Made by a program: the position numbers and the translations under genes. Source: Solihabitans fulvus (GTDB taxonomy: Bacteria > Actinomycetota > Actinomycetes > Mycobacteriales > Pseudonocardiaceae). Taken from it: a stretch of DNA of 64,000 nucleotides. Under the pieces are notes generated by a model that was given only the letters and a program-made list of their open reading frames with translations, ran no database searches and was not told the origin of the DNA. This document shows, piece after piece, positions 57,395 through 64,000 of the stretch. Position 1 is the stretch's first letter. Each line of letters begins with the position of its first letter. The DNA lies in assembly GCF_008386585.1 (NCBI RefSeq), contig NZ_VUOB01000061.1:1-64000 (forward strand), written 5' to 3'.

Positions 57395-57819
57395 TGGCCG
57401 CCAGCACGGTCCGCGCCTTCGCCGCGCCGCTGGACGCCGTCGACCGGATCGAGGACCGGGCGGCCGGCGTGATCGAGGCGGTCAAGGACATCGTCGCCGA
57501 CGACCCCTACCTCGGCGGGCACTACCCGGACTTCACCATCTACCCGGGCGTGTTCACCATCGAGACCGTCTACCAGGCCGCGCGGCGCGCCATCGAGGAG
57601 CGCGGCGGACCCGGCACGAGGGCCGAGATCGCCGCCATCGCCTCGGTGCGGTTCAGCGCCCCGCTGCTGCCCGGCGACGTGCTGCGCGCCACCTGCGAGC
57701 TGACCGACCTCGACCCGTCCCGCGTCCGAGTGAAGGCACGGTGTCGGCGCGGCGACGGCAGGACGTCCGCGCAGCTCACGCTGGAACTGCTGGTGCACAA
57801 GGAGAACGCCGATGCTTGA
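57394..57819 (+). CDS. Hotdog-fold dehydratase (FabZ/FabA-like)
   Basis: A 141-residue single hotdog protein. The active-site region GHYPDFTIYPGVFTIETVYQ keeps the His of the FabZ motif (HFPG...PGV) and the Glu of the helix that follows. It should dehydrate beta-hydroxyacyl-ACP to the enoyl form. It overlaps the next gene, another hotdog protein, by eight bases, so the two are likely made together and may act as a heterodimer, as reported for dehydratases of aryl-polyene and ishigamide-type systems. Confidence 0.8.
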   Translation: MAASTVRAFAAPLDAVDRIEDRAAGVIEAVKDIVADDPYLGGHYPDFTIYPGVFTIETVYQAARRAIEERGGPGTRAEIAAIASVRFSAPLLPGDVLRATCELTDLDPSRVRVKARCRRGDGRTSAQLTLELLVHKENADA

Positions 57820-58285
57820 GCACGCGGACATCAAGCGGATCCTGCCGCACCGGCACCCTATCCTCCAGGTCGACCGGGTGCTCGAACTCGACCCTGGCAA
57901 CCGGATCGTTGCGACCAAGGCCGTCACCGGCGCTGAGCCCTGCTACGTGGGACTGCCGGCAGAGGCCCCGGCCTCCGCCTACGCCTACCCGGTCTCGCTG
58001 CTGGTCGAATCCCTCGGCCAGGCAGGCGGAATCCTCTGGCTGCACACCGCGGCCCAGCGCGCGGAACCGGTCACCGGCACGCTGATCTTCGGCTCGGCCC
58101 GCGACCTGACCCTGACCGGCCACGCCTACCCGGGCGATGTGCTCCGGCACGTCGTGCACCTCGAACTCGTCAAGGGCGACAACGCCTTCATGCGCGGCGA
58201 GACGTGGGTCGGCGACACCCGAATCGCCACCGTCGGCGAGATCCTCGCCGTCCTCCGGCAGGACACCACCCTGGTTCCTGCCTAG
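57812..58285 (+). CDS. FabZ-like hotdog protein lacking catalytic His
   Basis: A 157-residue hotdog protein. Its N-terminus is very like FabZ (IKRILPHRHPILQVDRVLEL) and the helix after the active site is kept (LLVESLGQAGGILWL). The segment that should read HFPGxPxxPGV is AYAYPVSLLVES, without the catalytic His. It is therefore probably the structural or partly catalytic partner of the hotdog protein encoded just before it. The ATG at 57812 lies inside the previous gene. An independent role, for example in binding ACP, cannot be excluded. Confidence 0.75.
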   Translation: MLEHADIKRILPHRHPILQVDRVLELDPGNRIVATKAVTGAEPCYVGLPAEAPASAYAYPVSLLVESLGQAGGILWLHTAAQRAEPVTGTLIFGSARDLTLTGHAYPGDVLRHVVHLELVKGDNAFMRGETWVGDTRIATVGEILAVLRQDTTLVPA

Positions 58286-58311
58286 TTCCGACCGAAACCC
58301 AGGAGAAGCAG

Positions 58312-58578
58312 ATGACCCAGGCCGTCACACAGCGCGAGGAGCACTTCGAGGAGCTGCGCGAGATCGCCGCCGAGGTGCTGGAGATCGAGCCGGAGGAGAT
58401 CACCGACACCAGCCTGTTCGCCGAGGACCACGAGGCGGACTCGCTGCGCGCCATCGAGATCCTGGCCCGCATCGAGAAGAAGTACAAGGTCGACATCCCG
58501 CAGTCGGAGCTGCCCAAGATGGTCAACCTCACCGCCGTCTACGAGATCGTCAAGCAGCACGCCAACTGGCAGGACTGA
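58312..58578 (+). CDS. Acyl carrier protein
   Basis: An 88-residue ACP. The phosphopantetheine Ser is in EADSLRAIEILARIEKKYKV, and acidic helices flank it (EIAAEVLEIEPEEITDTSLF). The ATG has AGGAGAAGCAG upstream. It lies between the dehydratase pair and the ketosynthase, so it is the probable carrier on which the acyl chain is built and handed to the starter C domain of the first NRPS. Confidence 0.92.
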   Translation: MTQAVTQREEHFEELREIAAEVLEIEPEEITDTSLFAEDHEADSLRAIEILARIEKKYKVDIPQSELPKMVNLTAVYEIVKQHANWQD

Positions 58579-58580
58579 CC

Positions 58581-59789
58581 ATGAATCGTCGTGTCGTCAT
58601 CACCGGCCTCGGCCCGGTGTCGAGCATCGGAATCGGGGCGCGGGAGTTCAGCGCCGCACTACGCGCCGGTCGGAGCGGGATCTCGCCGATCGCCAGCTTC
58701 GACGCGGCTGGTTTCCCGCACTACATGGCGGGGGAGGTGCCGGCCTTCGACCCGAAGAGCATCCTCCAGCGCATCTCCCCGGACGCCTGGGGGCGCACCA
58801 GCCAGTTCGCCGCCTCCGCCGCCCGACTCGCCGTCGAGGACTCCGGGATCGACCCGACGGAACTGTCCGCGGCGCGCGCGGGTTCCAGCATCGGCACCAC
58901 CGGCGGTGAGTCGCAGGTGCTCGAACGCCTCACCGGCGACTCGCTGACCGTCGGCTTCGCCGGTGTCGACCGCGAGCTCGCCCGCCAGGTCCCCGCCTCC
59001 CGGTTGGCGGTCGCCGTCAACCGGGAGCTGGGCCTGACCGGCGAGGCCATCACGCTGTCCACCGCGTGCTCGGCGAGCAACTACGCGCTCGGCTACGCCT
59101 ACGACCAGATCCACACCGGCGACCTGGACTACATGATCGCCGGTGGCGCGGACTCCGTCGGCCGCTGGTCCCACGCCGGCTTCTACCGGCTGGGGGCGCT
59201 CGCCGAGAAGGCGTGCGCGCCGTTCGACCGGGACCGCAGCGGCATCATCACCGGCGAGGGCGGGGCCGCGCTGTTCCTGGAGAGCCTGGAGTCCGCCACC
59301 GCGCGCGGCGCCCGCGTCTACGCCGAGGTGCTCGGCTACGGACTGAACTGCGACGCCAACCACATGGTCGCGCCCGACCCGGTCAGCATCGCGCAGTGCA
59401 TGCGTCTCGCGCACCGCAACGCCGGCATCAAGGCCGACGAGGTGGACTACATCTGCGCGCACGGCACCGGCACCCCGGCCAACGACGCCGTCGAGGCCAA
59501 GGCGGCCGTCGAGGTCTTCGGCGAGCGACCGCCGCCGATCAGCTCGATCAAGTCCATGCTCGGCCACACCATGGGCGCCGCAAGCGGGTTCAGCGCGATC
59601 GCGTCGGTGCTCGGCATCGCCGAGTCGTTCATCCCGCCGACGATCAACTTCCGCAACCCAGACCCGCAGATCCCCGACATCGACCCTGTCCCGAACGTGG
59701 CGCGCGAGATGACCGTGAACATCGCGCAGGTCAACGGGTTCGCGTTCGGCGGAAACAACGCGATCACGATCTTCGGACGGTACTCATGA
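58581..59789 (+). CDS. Type II ketosynthase, KS-alpha 1
   Basis: A 402-residue FabF-like ketosynthase with an intact triad: Cys in LSTACSASNYALGYA, His in CAHGTGTPANDAVE, and His in KSMLGHTMGAASG. GFAFGGNN at the C-terminus is normal. It begins two bases after the ACP stop and overlaps the next gene by four. With its neighbour, which lacks the Cys, it forms a KS-CLF pair as in highly reducing type II PKSs. Confidence 0.92.
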   Translation: MNRRVVITGLGPVSSIGIGAREFSAALRAGRSGISPIASFDAAGFPHYMAGEVPAFDPKSILQRISPDAWGRTSQFAASAARLAVEDSGIDPTELSAARAGSSIGTTGGESQVLERLTGDSLTVGFAGVDRELARQVPASRLAVAVNRELGLTGEAITLSTACSASNYALGYAYDQIHTGDLDYMIAGGADSVGRWSHAGFYRLGALAEKACAPFDRDRSGIITGEGGAALFLESLESATARGARVYAEVLGYGLNCDANHMVAPDPVSIAQCMRLAHRNAGIKADEVDYICAHGTGTPANDAVEAKAAVEVFGERPPPISSIKSMLGHTMGAASGFSAIASVLGIAESFIPPTINFRNPDPQIPDIDPVPNVAREMTVNIAQVNGFAFGGNNAITIFGRYS

Positions 59790-60922
59790 GCACGGGAGCC
59801 ATCGCGATCACCGGCTGGGGCGTGCTGTCCTCGGCCGGGATCGGCGCCGACGAGTTCGCAAGGGCGGTGACGGCGGGGCGCGGCTCCGCCGCCGACGTCA
59901 GCGAGATGTTCGAGGAGCCGGTGCCGCGCCAGGACGCGTTCGCCCTGGTGGATTTCAAGGTCCGCGACTACCTCGGCCGCAAGGGAACATCCTTTTTGGA
60001 CCGAAGTACCTCGCTGGCGATGGTCGCCTGCGGGCAGGCGCTGGCCGACACCGACCTGGTCGTGGACGACAGCAACAACGAACGGGTCGGCATCGCGCTC
60101 GGCACCACCGCCGGCAGCGTGAAGTCGACCAGCGACTACAGCCGCGACACCTTCGTGCAGGAGCGGCCCTACCTGGTCAACCCGCTGGTGTTCCCCAACG
60201 CGGTGATGAACTGCGCCGCAGGCCAGTCCGCGATCCGCTACCGGCTCAGGGGCGTCAACACCACCGTCGCGGGCGGCGCGCTGGCCGCGCTGAGCGCGCT
60301 TCGCTACGCCCGCAACCTGATCGGCTGCGGCTACGCGGACGCGCTGCTGGTCGGCACCACCGAGGAGTTCAGTCCGCAGGTGGCCTGGGCGACGCACTTC
60401 GCCATGGAGGCGGGCGGCGGCGACCTGGCCGCGGGGGAGGGCGCCGCGGTGTTCGTGGTCGAGGACGCGGACGCGGTGCGCGAGGCGGGCCGGCGACCCG
60501 ACGCCGAGGTGCTGGCCATCGAAGTCGGCCTGCACGTGCCGGCCGACGAGGCGACCGCGGGCCCGGAAACCGACTTCTCCGAGAGCCTGGCCGGCTGCGT
60601 CGTCCGCGCGCTGAGCAGGGCGGGTGTCGAGCCGGGCGAGGTGTGGGCGGTGGCGTCCGCCGAGAACGGCATGCCGCTGACCGACGGCTTCGAGGACCGC
60701 GCCATCCGGGCCGTGCTCGGCGACGGGCCGGTGCGCCTGCGCGTCAAGGAATTCACCGGGGAGAGCCACAGCGCCTCCGGCGCGTTCCAGGTCGCGGCGC
60801 TGCTGGCCAGGCACCGCGCGGACCCGACGCTGGACGGCAGGGTGTCGGTCGTGACCACGCGCACCTCCGACGGCGCGATCGGCGCTGCCGTCCTGCGCGG
60901 CTGGAGCCGAGGTGTCGAGTAG
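59786..60922 (+). CDS. Chain-length factor-like KS (KS-beta 1)
   Basis: A 378-residue ketosynthase-fold protein that has lost the active sites: the Cys position reads TTVAGGALAALSALRYA, the HGTGT motif is replaced (AVASAENGMPLTDGFEDR) and the last His region reads KEFTGESHSASGAF. The overall fold is kept (ITGWGVLSSAGIGADEFARA, AAGQSAIRYRLRG). This is the pattern of a chain-length factor. Its ATG overlaps KS-alpha 1, as CLF genes usually do. Confidence 0.85.
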   Translation: MSTGAIAITGWGVLSSAGIGADEFARAVTAGRGSAADVSEMFEEPVPRQDAFALVDFKVRDYLGRKGTSFLDRSTSLAMVACGQALADTDLVVDDSNNERVGIALGTTAGSVKSTSDYSRDTFVQERPYLVNPLVFPNAVMNCAAGQSAIRYRLRGVNTTVAGGALAALSALRYARNLIGCGYADALLVGTTEEFSPQVAWATHFAMEAGGGDLAAGEGAAVFVVEDADAVREAGRRPDAEVLAIEVGLHVPADEATAGPETDFSESLAGCVVRALSRAGVEPGEVWAVASAENGMPLTDGFEDRAIRAVLGDGPVRLRVKEFTGESHSASGAFQVAALLARHRADPTLDGRVSVVTTRTSDGAIGAAVLRGWSRGVE

Positions 60923-62048
60923 GGGCGTTAGGGGCGCTGCTGTCACGGGAGGAGCGATGCTCACGTGTCTCGGCGACGCCGACGACACTGTGGCTGCGCT
61001 GCTGACCGGCGCGAGCGGCGTCGCGCCACTGCGGTTCGTGGACACCGAGAAGCTGTTCGTGGGCTTCGGTTATCCCATCGACGACGGCGATCGGGAGCGG
61101 TCCTTCCGGGCGAGCAGCTGGCTCACCGAGACCGTGGCGGACGCGGTCCGCGAGTCCGGGCTGGACGTCTCGGGCAAGCGGGTCGCCGTCGTCGTCGGCT
61201 CCGGGCTGCGCGAGCTGCGCAGCCTGGAGCGGTGGCACGCCGACGGCGCCGGCGCGACCCTGCGGGAGCTGCACTTCGACGCGGCGGTGCGGGCTGTGCT
61301 GCCCGAGGCGACCGAGGTGCTGACGGTGTCGAACGCGTGCTCGGCCGGCGGGTACGCGCTGGCCCTCGCGCTGGACCTGCTGGCGCTGGACGAGGCCGAC
61401 GCGGTCGTCGTGGCCGGCTGCGACTCGATGACCGAGAGCATGCTGACGATGATCGGGCGGGTCGGCGACGAGCTGGTCACCGAGCTGCGGCCGTTCGACC
61501 GGGACCGGGGCGGCGTGTTGCTCGGCGAGGGCGCCGCGGCGCTGGTGCTCGAACGCGAGCCCGCCGACGGACGTCCCGTGCTGGCAAGGATTCTGGGCGT
61601 CGGACTGAGCTGCGACGCCCACCACGAGACCGCGCCGGACGTGGCCGGCATCGTCGCGGCCATGCGCGACGCGCATACCAGGGCCGGAGTGGCGCCCGAG
61701 GACATCGACCTGGTGCTGGCGCACGGCACCGGCACCGCGCTCAACGACCCGACCGAGGCCCGCGCCCTCACCGAGGTGTTCGCCGAGGCGGGGGGCGGAC
61801 TCGTGACCGCCATCAAGGGCGCGACCGGTCACACCTCCGGCGGCGCGGCCCTGATGAGCCTGCTGGTCGCGGTCGAGGCGATGCGCAGGGGCAGGCTGCC
61901 GGCCGTGATCGGCCTCGCCGATCCCATCGACGAGGCCGCCGACCTTGCCGTGCTGGCCGGGGAGTCCGTGCCGATCCAGGCGCGGATCGCCCAGGTCAAC
62001 GCCTTCGGCTTCGGCGGCGTCAACGCCGTCACGATCGTGGAGGTCTGA
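60912..62048 (+). CDS. Second ketosynthase, KS-alpha 2
   Basis: A 378-residue ketosynthase with complete catalytic residues: Cys in VSNACSAGGYALALALD, His in LAHGTGTALNDPTEAR, and His in KGATGHTSGGAALMS. It is shorter and quite different from KS-alpha 1. The GTG at 60912 (GGAG 6 bases upstream) overlaps the CLF gene by 11 bases. Another GTG/ATG choice nearer ATG 60957 would cut into the first beta strand. With the degenerate protein that follows it would make a second KS-CLF pair, possibly for a different elongation stage. Confidence 0.88.
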   Translation: MSSRGVRGAAVTGGAMLTCLGDADDTVAALLTGASGVAPLRFVDTEKLFVGFGYPIDDGDRERSFRASSWLTETVADAVRESGLDVSGKRVAVVVGSGLRELRSLERWHADGAGATLRELHFDAAVRAVLPEATEVLTVSNACSAGGYALALALDLLALDEADAVVVAGCDSMTESMLTMIGRVGDELVTELRPFDRDRGGVLLGEGAAALVLEREPADGRPVLARILGVGLSCDAHHETAPDVAGIVAAMRDAHTRAGVAPEDIDLVLAHGTGTALNDPTEARALTEVFAEAGGGLVTAIKGATGHTSGGAALMSLLVAVEAMRRGRLPAVIGLADPIDEAADLAVLAGESVPIQARIAQVNAFGFGGVNAVTIVEV

Positions 62049-62049
62049 G

Positions 62050-62988
62050 ATGACGGTGGCCGTCACCGGCTACGCGACGCACGTGCCCGGCCTGTCCGCG
62101 CGCGACCTGCCCGGCTCGCCGGCGGAACCTGCCGTGGCCGCCGACCAGGCGCACGTCGTGTTGGGGCGTAAGGGACTGCTGGCCAAGGAGCCGGCGACCC
62201 GGCTGGCGCTGTGCGCCGTGCACGCGGCGCTGGGCCTGCCGCCGGGCCGCCCGACCGGGCCGGTGGCCGGGGCCGGGACGACCGCCGTCGTGGTCAGCTC
62301 CAACCTCGGCAACGTGCAGACCGTCTGCGCGGTCGTCGACGAGATGCGCGCCAGCTCGGGGCACGCGGTCAGCCCGCTGCTCGCGCCGAACGCGTCCAGC
62401 AACATCATCGCCAGCAGCATCGCCATCCGCTACGGCATCACCGGACCGAACTTCATGCTGTGTGCCGGCGCGACCTCGGGGCTGGACGCGGTGCGGCTCG
62501 GCGCGCGACTGCTGCGCGCGGGCCGCACCGACCGCGCGGTCGTGGTCGGCGTGGAACCCGACGACGAGATCGCGCGCGGCCTGCTCGGCCTGCGCGCCAC
62601 GCCGCCCGGTGGCTTTTCGGAGCCGAGAGCGGCGGCGGCCTGCGTGCTGCTGACCCGGTACGACCCGGCCGCCGAGGGGCCCGCCGTGCTGCTCGACCGG
62701 GTCACCAGGTCCGCCCGGCCGCCCGAGGGCGCGGCGGGTCTTCGGCTCGACCCGCATCCCGGGCTCGGCGGCGTCTCGCTCACCGAGCGCGTCGGCGAAA
62801 CCTATGGGGCGCTTGGGGTGTTGCAGGTCGCCGCAGCGACCGGGTGGCTGCTCGACCCCGCCTCGACCCACACCGCGGCCGAGGTCACCTGCGGCGATCC
62901 CGAGGACGGCTACGCCACCGCCCGGCTGTCGCTGACGGCCGCGTCCCAGGACTGGCTCGCCCCCACCGCCGAGGTGATCTTCCGGTGA
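62050..62988 (+). CDS. Short, degenerate ketosynthase-like protein
   Basis: A 312-residue protein with the N-terminal thiolase half of a ketosynthase (VAVTGYATHVPGLS, NASSNIIASSIAIRYGITGP) but only remnants of the C-terminal half. At the nucleophile elbow it reads MLCAGATSGLDAV, with a Cys two to three positions early and none at the normal place. No HGTGT or GH motif is left. It is probably the non-catalytic (CLF-like) partner of KS-alpha 2. The ATG at 62050 follows the previous stop by one base. Confidence 0.8.
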   Translation: MTVAVTGYATHVPGLSARDLPGSPAEPAVAADQAHVVLGRKGLLAKEPATRLALCAVHAALGLPPGRPTGPVAGAGTTAVVVSSNLGNVQTVCAVVDEMRASSGHAVSPLLAPNASSNIIASSIAIRYGITGPNFMLCAGATSGLDAVRLGARLLRAGRTDRAVVVGVEPDDEIARGLLGLRATPPGGFSEPRAAAACVLLTRYDPAAEGPAVLLDRVTRSARPPEGAAGLRLDPHPGLGGVSLTERVGETYGALGVLQVAAATGWLLDPASTHTAAEVTCGDPEDGYATARLSLTAASQDWLAPTAEVIFR

Positions 62989-62989
62989 G

Positions 62990-63057
62990 GGAGCGGAGCG
63001 AGCGAACAGTTCAACACAGTGGACTTGGTGTCTCATCGGCGCCCGGAGCGGAGCGAG
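62990..63057 (+). repeat. Two copies of GGAGCGGAGCGAG
   Basis: The 13-mer occurs at 62990-63002 and 63045-63057, in the 76-base gap before the hydrolase gene. The second copy would serve as its ribosome binding region. The core GCGGAGCGAG also precedes the epoxide-hydrolase-like gene (minus strand, about 27311-27320). Confidence 0.6.
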
Positions 63058-63064
63058 GACGTCG

Positions 63065-63880
63065 ATGAGGAACTGGTCACCGGTCGGGGAAATCCCCGAT
63101 GACGGCATCGGCGCGTGGCGCAGCGGCGCGGCCGGCCCGGCGGTCGTGCTGGTGCACGGCATGGAGGACACCTGGCGCAGCTGGGATGTGCTGGCCGCGC
63201 GGCTGGCCGACCGCTGCCGCGTCTACGCCCTCGACCTGCCGTGGCGCGCCGGCAACAACTACGCCTGGCGGACGCACGGCGACCCGGCGACCTGGCTCGC
63301 GCGCGGGCTGTCGCTGCTGCCCGAGCCGCCGGACACGCTCGTCGGCCACTCCTTCGGCGCCAACGCCGTCCTTGAGCACCTCGCCAGGCGGCGTCCAGCG
63401 CGGACGGCCGTACTGCTGGCCCCCTTCTACCGCCCGGCGTCCGCGCCGGTCGACGCGTTGCTGCGGGAACGGTCCCTTGCCGGCTTCACCGGGATCGTGC
63501 GGCACGGCCTGCGGGTGAAACTCGGGGCGCGCGCGGCGAAACTCGGCGACGAGCTCGTCGACGCCATGGGCAACACGCTGCTCAAACAGGTTGTGCCGAA
63601 AGCCTTTCCGGTCTTCTTCGACTACTTCGTCGACACCGGGAACCTCGACCTAGGCCGCGTCCGCGCGCCGACGCTCGTGCTGGCCGGCACCAGGGACGCG
63701 GCGCTGGCCGGCGAGCGGGCCGTCGCGCTGGCCGCGTCGATGCCGGCCGCCCAGGTCCGCCCACGGGTCCACTACGGACATTTCTGCCACATCGAGCAGG
63801 CCGAGGAGGTCGCCACGGAGGTGACCGACTTCCTCGACCGCGAGCCGGTCCGACGAAGCGCTGGAGGAACGAACCCATGA
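63065..63880 (+). CDS. Alpha/beta hydrolase in PKS gene run
   Basis: A 271-residue alpha/beta-hydrolase. The oxyanion loop is LVHGMEDTWRSWDVL, the nucleophile Ser is in VGHSFGANAVLEHL, the acid Asp in VLAGTRDAALAGE, and the base His in YGHFCHIEQAEEV. There is no cap domain of note and no signal peptide. Its place among the PKS genes suggests a thioesterase-like editing or releasing role. It could also modify the final product. Its stop overlaps the next ATG (ATGA). Confidence 0.8.
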   Translation: MRNWSPVGEIPDDGIGAWRSGAAGPAVVLVHGMEDTWRSWDVLAARLADRCRVYALDLPWRAGNNYAWRTHGDPATWLARGLSLLPEPPDTLVGHSFGANAVLEHLARRRPARTAVLLAPFYRPASAPVDALLRERSLAGFTGIVRHGLRVKLGARAAKLGDELVDAMGNTLLKQVVPKAFPVFFDYFVDTGNLDLGRVRAPTLVLAGTRDAALAGERAVALAASMPAAQVRPRVHYGHFCHIEQAEEVATEVTDFLDREPVRRSAGGTNP

Positions 63881-64000
63881 CCGCGACCATCCTGTCACCG
63901 CCGACACCCTCCGCCCTGGTGGACGGCGGCCCGACGACCATGCTGGGGCGGCCCCGTTACGAGGGCGCGAACATCCGCACCTGGATCGGCTTCAAGCACT
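63877..64000 (+). CDS. Start of next gene in the PKS run (partial)
   Basis: The first 41 codons of a gene cut by the window edge. The peptide reads MTATILSPPTPSALVDGG, then PTTMLGRPRYEGANIRTWIG and FKH. The RYEGANIRTWIGFKH stretch suggests a hotdog thioesterase- or dehydratase-like protein, but too little is present to decide. The four-base overlap with the hydrolase gene shows that it belongs to the same operon. Confidence 0.6.
   Translation, partial: MTATILSPPTPSALVDGGPTTMLGRPRYEGANIRTWIGFKH

Noticed and set aside
56654..62988. KR, DH, ACP and KS genes as the primary fatty acid synthase operon
   Set aside because: There is no FabD, FabH or enoyl reductase; there are two KS with inactive partners and a His-less dehydratase, and the run directly follows the NRPS and MbtH genes with a shared regulatory motif.

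Overview
The window is high-GC actinomycete chromosome, most likely from the order Pseudonocardiales. This rests on the GC-rich codon use, frequent GTG starts, AfsR/SARP regulators, an mptB-sufRBD..T block arranged as in mycobacteria and other actinobacteria, and giant NRPS genes. No rRNA, tRNA or CRISPR array was found.

Region 1 (1-6.0 kb): a decayed IS605-type element (a TnpA fragment joined to a frameshifted TnpB), a minus-strand two-gene ABC exporter, and a plus-strand operon of a DUF998 membrane protein, an EamA-type transporter and a GT4 glycosyltransferase.

Region 2 (6.1-17.5 kb): two paralogous AfsR-type regulators (BTAD + NB-ARC + TPR) flank a secreted beta-propeller protein and a 1307-residue patatin-like protein with membrane segments.

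Region 3 (17.7-26.4 kb): housekeeping genes. The mannosyltransferase gene mptB diverges from the complete operon sufR-B-D-(Rieske)-C-S-U-T. A CAAC-N6-GTTG SufR box overlaps the sufR start codon, and a strong hairpin terminator for the operon lies inside the 3' end of the convergent hydrolase gene.

Region 4 (26.3-28.8 kb): an epoxide-hydrolase-like gene divergent from a TetR gene with a perfect operator between them, then an unknown gene and a gene-poor gap.

Region 5 (28.8-64 kb, running off the right edge): a biosynthetic gene cluster. On the minus strand lie a DrrAB-type exporter, sbnA (half of the L-2,3-diaminopropionate pathway) and an mbtH. On the plus strand lie two NRPS genes with six modules (C-A-T-E, C-A-T-E / C-A-T-E, C-A-T, C-A-T, C-A-T-TE), a second mbtH, and a set of highly reducing type II PKS genes: ketoreductase, two hotdog dehydratase-like proteins, ACP, KS, CLF, a second KS, a degenerate short KS, an alpha/beta hydrolase and the start of one more gene. 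The simplest reading is that the PKS enzymes build an unsaturated acyl chain on the ACP, the N-terminal C domain of the first NRPS attaches it to residue 1, and the TE releases an acyl-hexapeptide of pattern acyl-D-aa1-D-Ser-D-aa3-L-Val-L-(Dap?)-L-(Asn/Asp). A repeated TGCAA-type 15-mer occurs both in the NRPS/exporter divergent promoter region and just upstream of a good promoter for the PKS genes, and both NRPS genes carry a rare TTA codon. Together these suggest coordinated, developmentally gated expression. I do not recognise the cluster as that of a known product.
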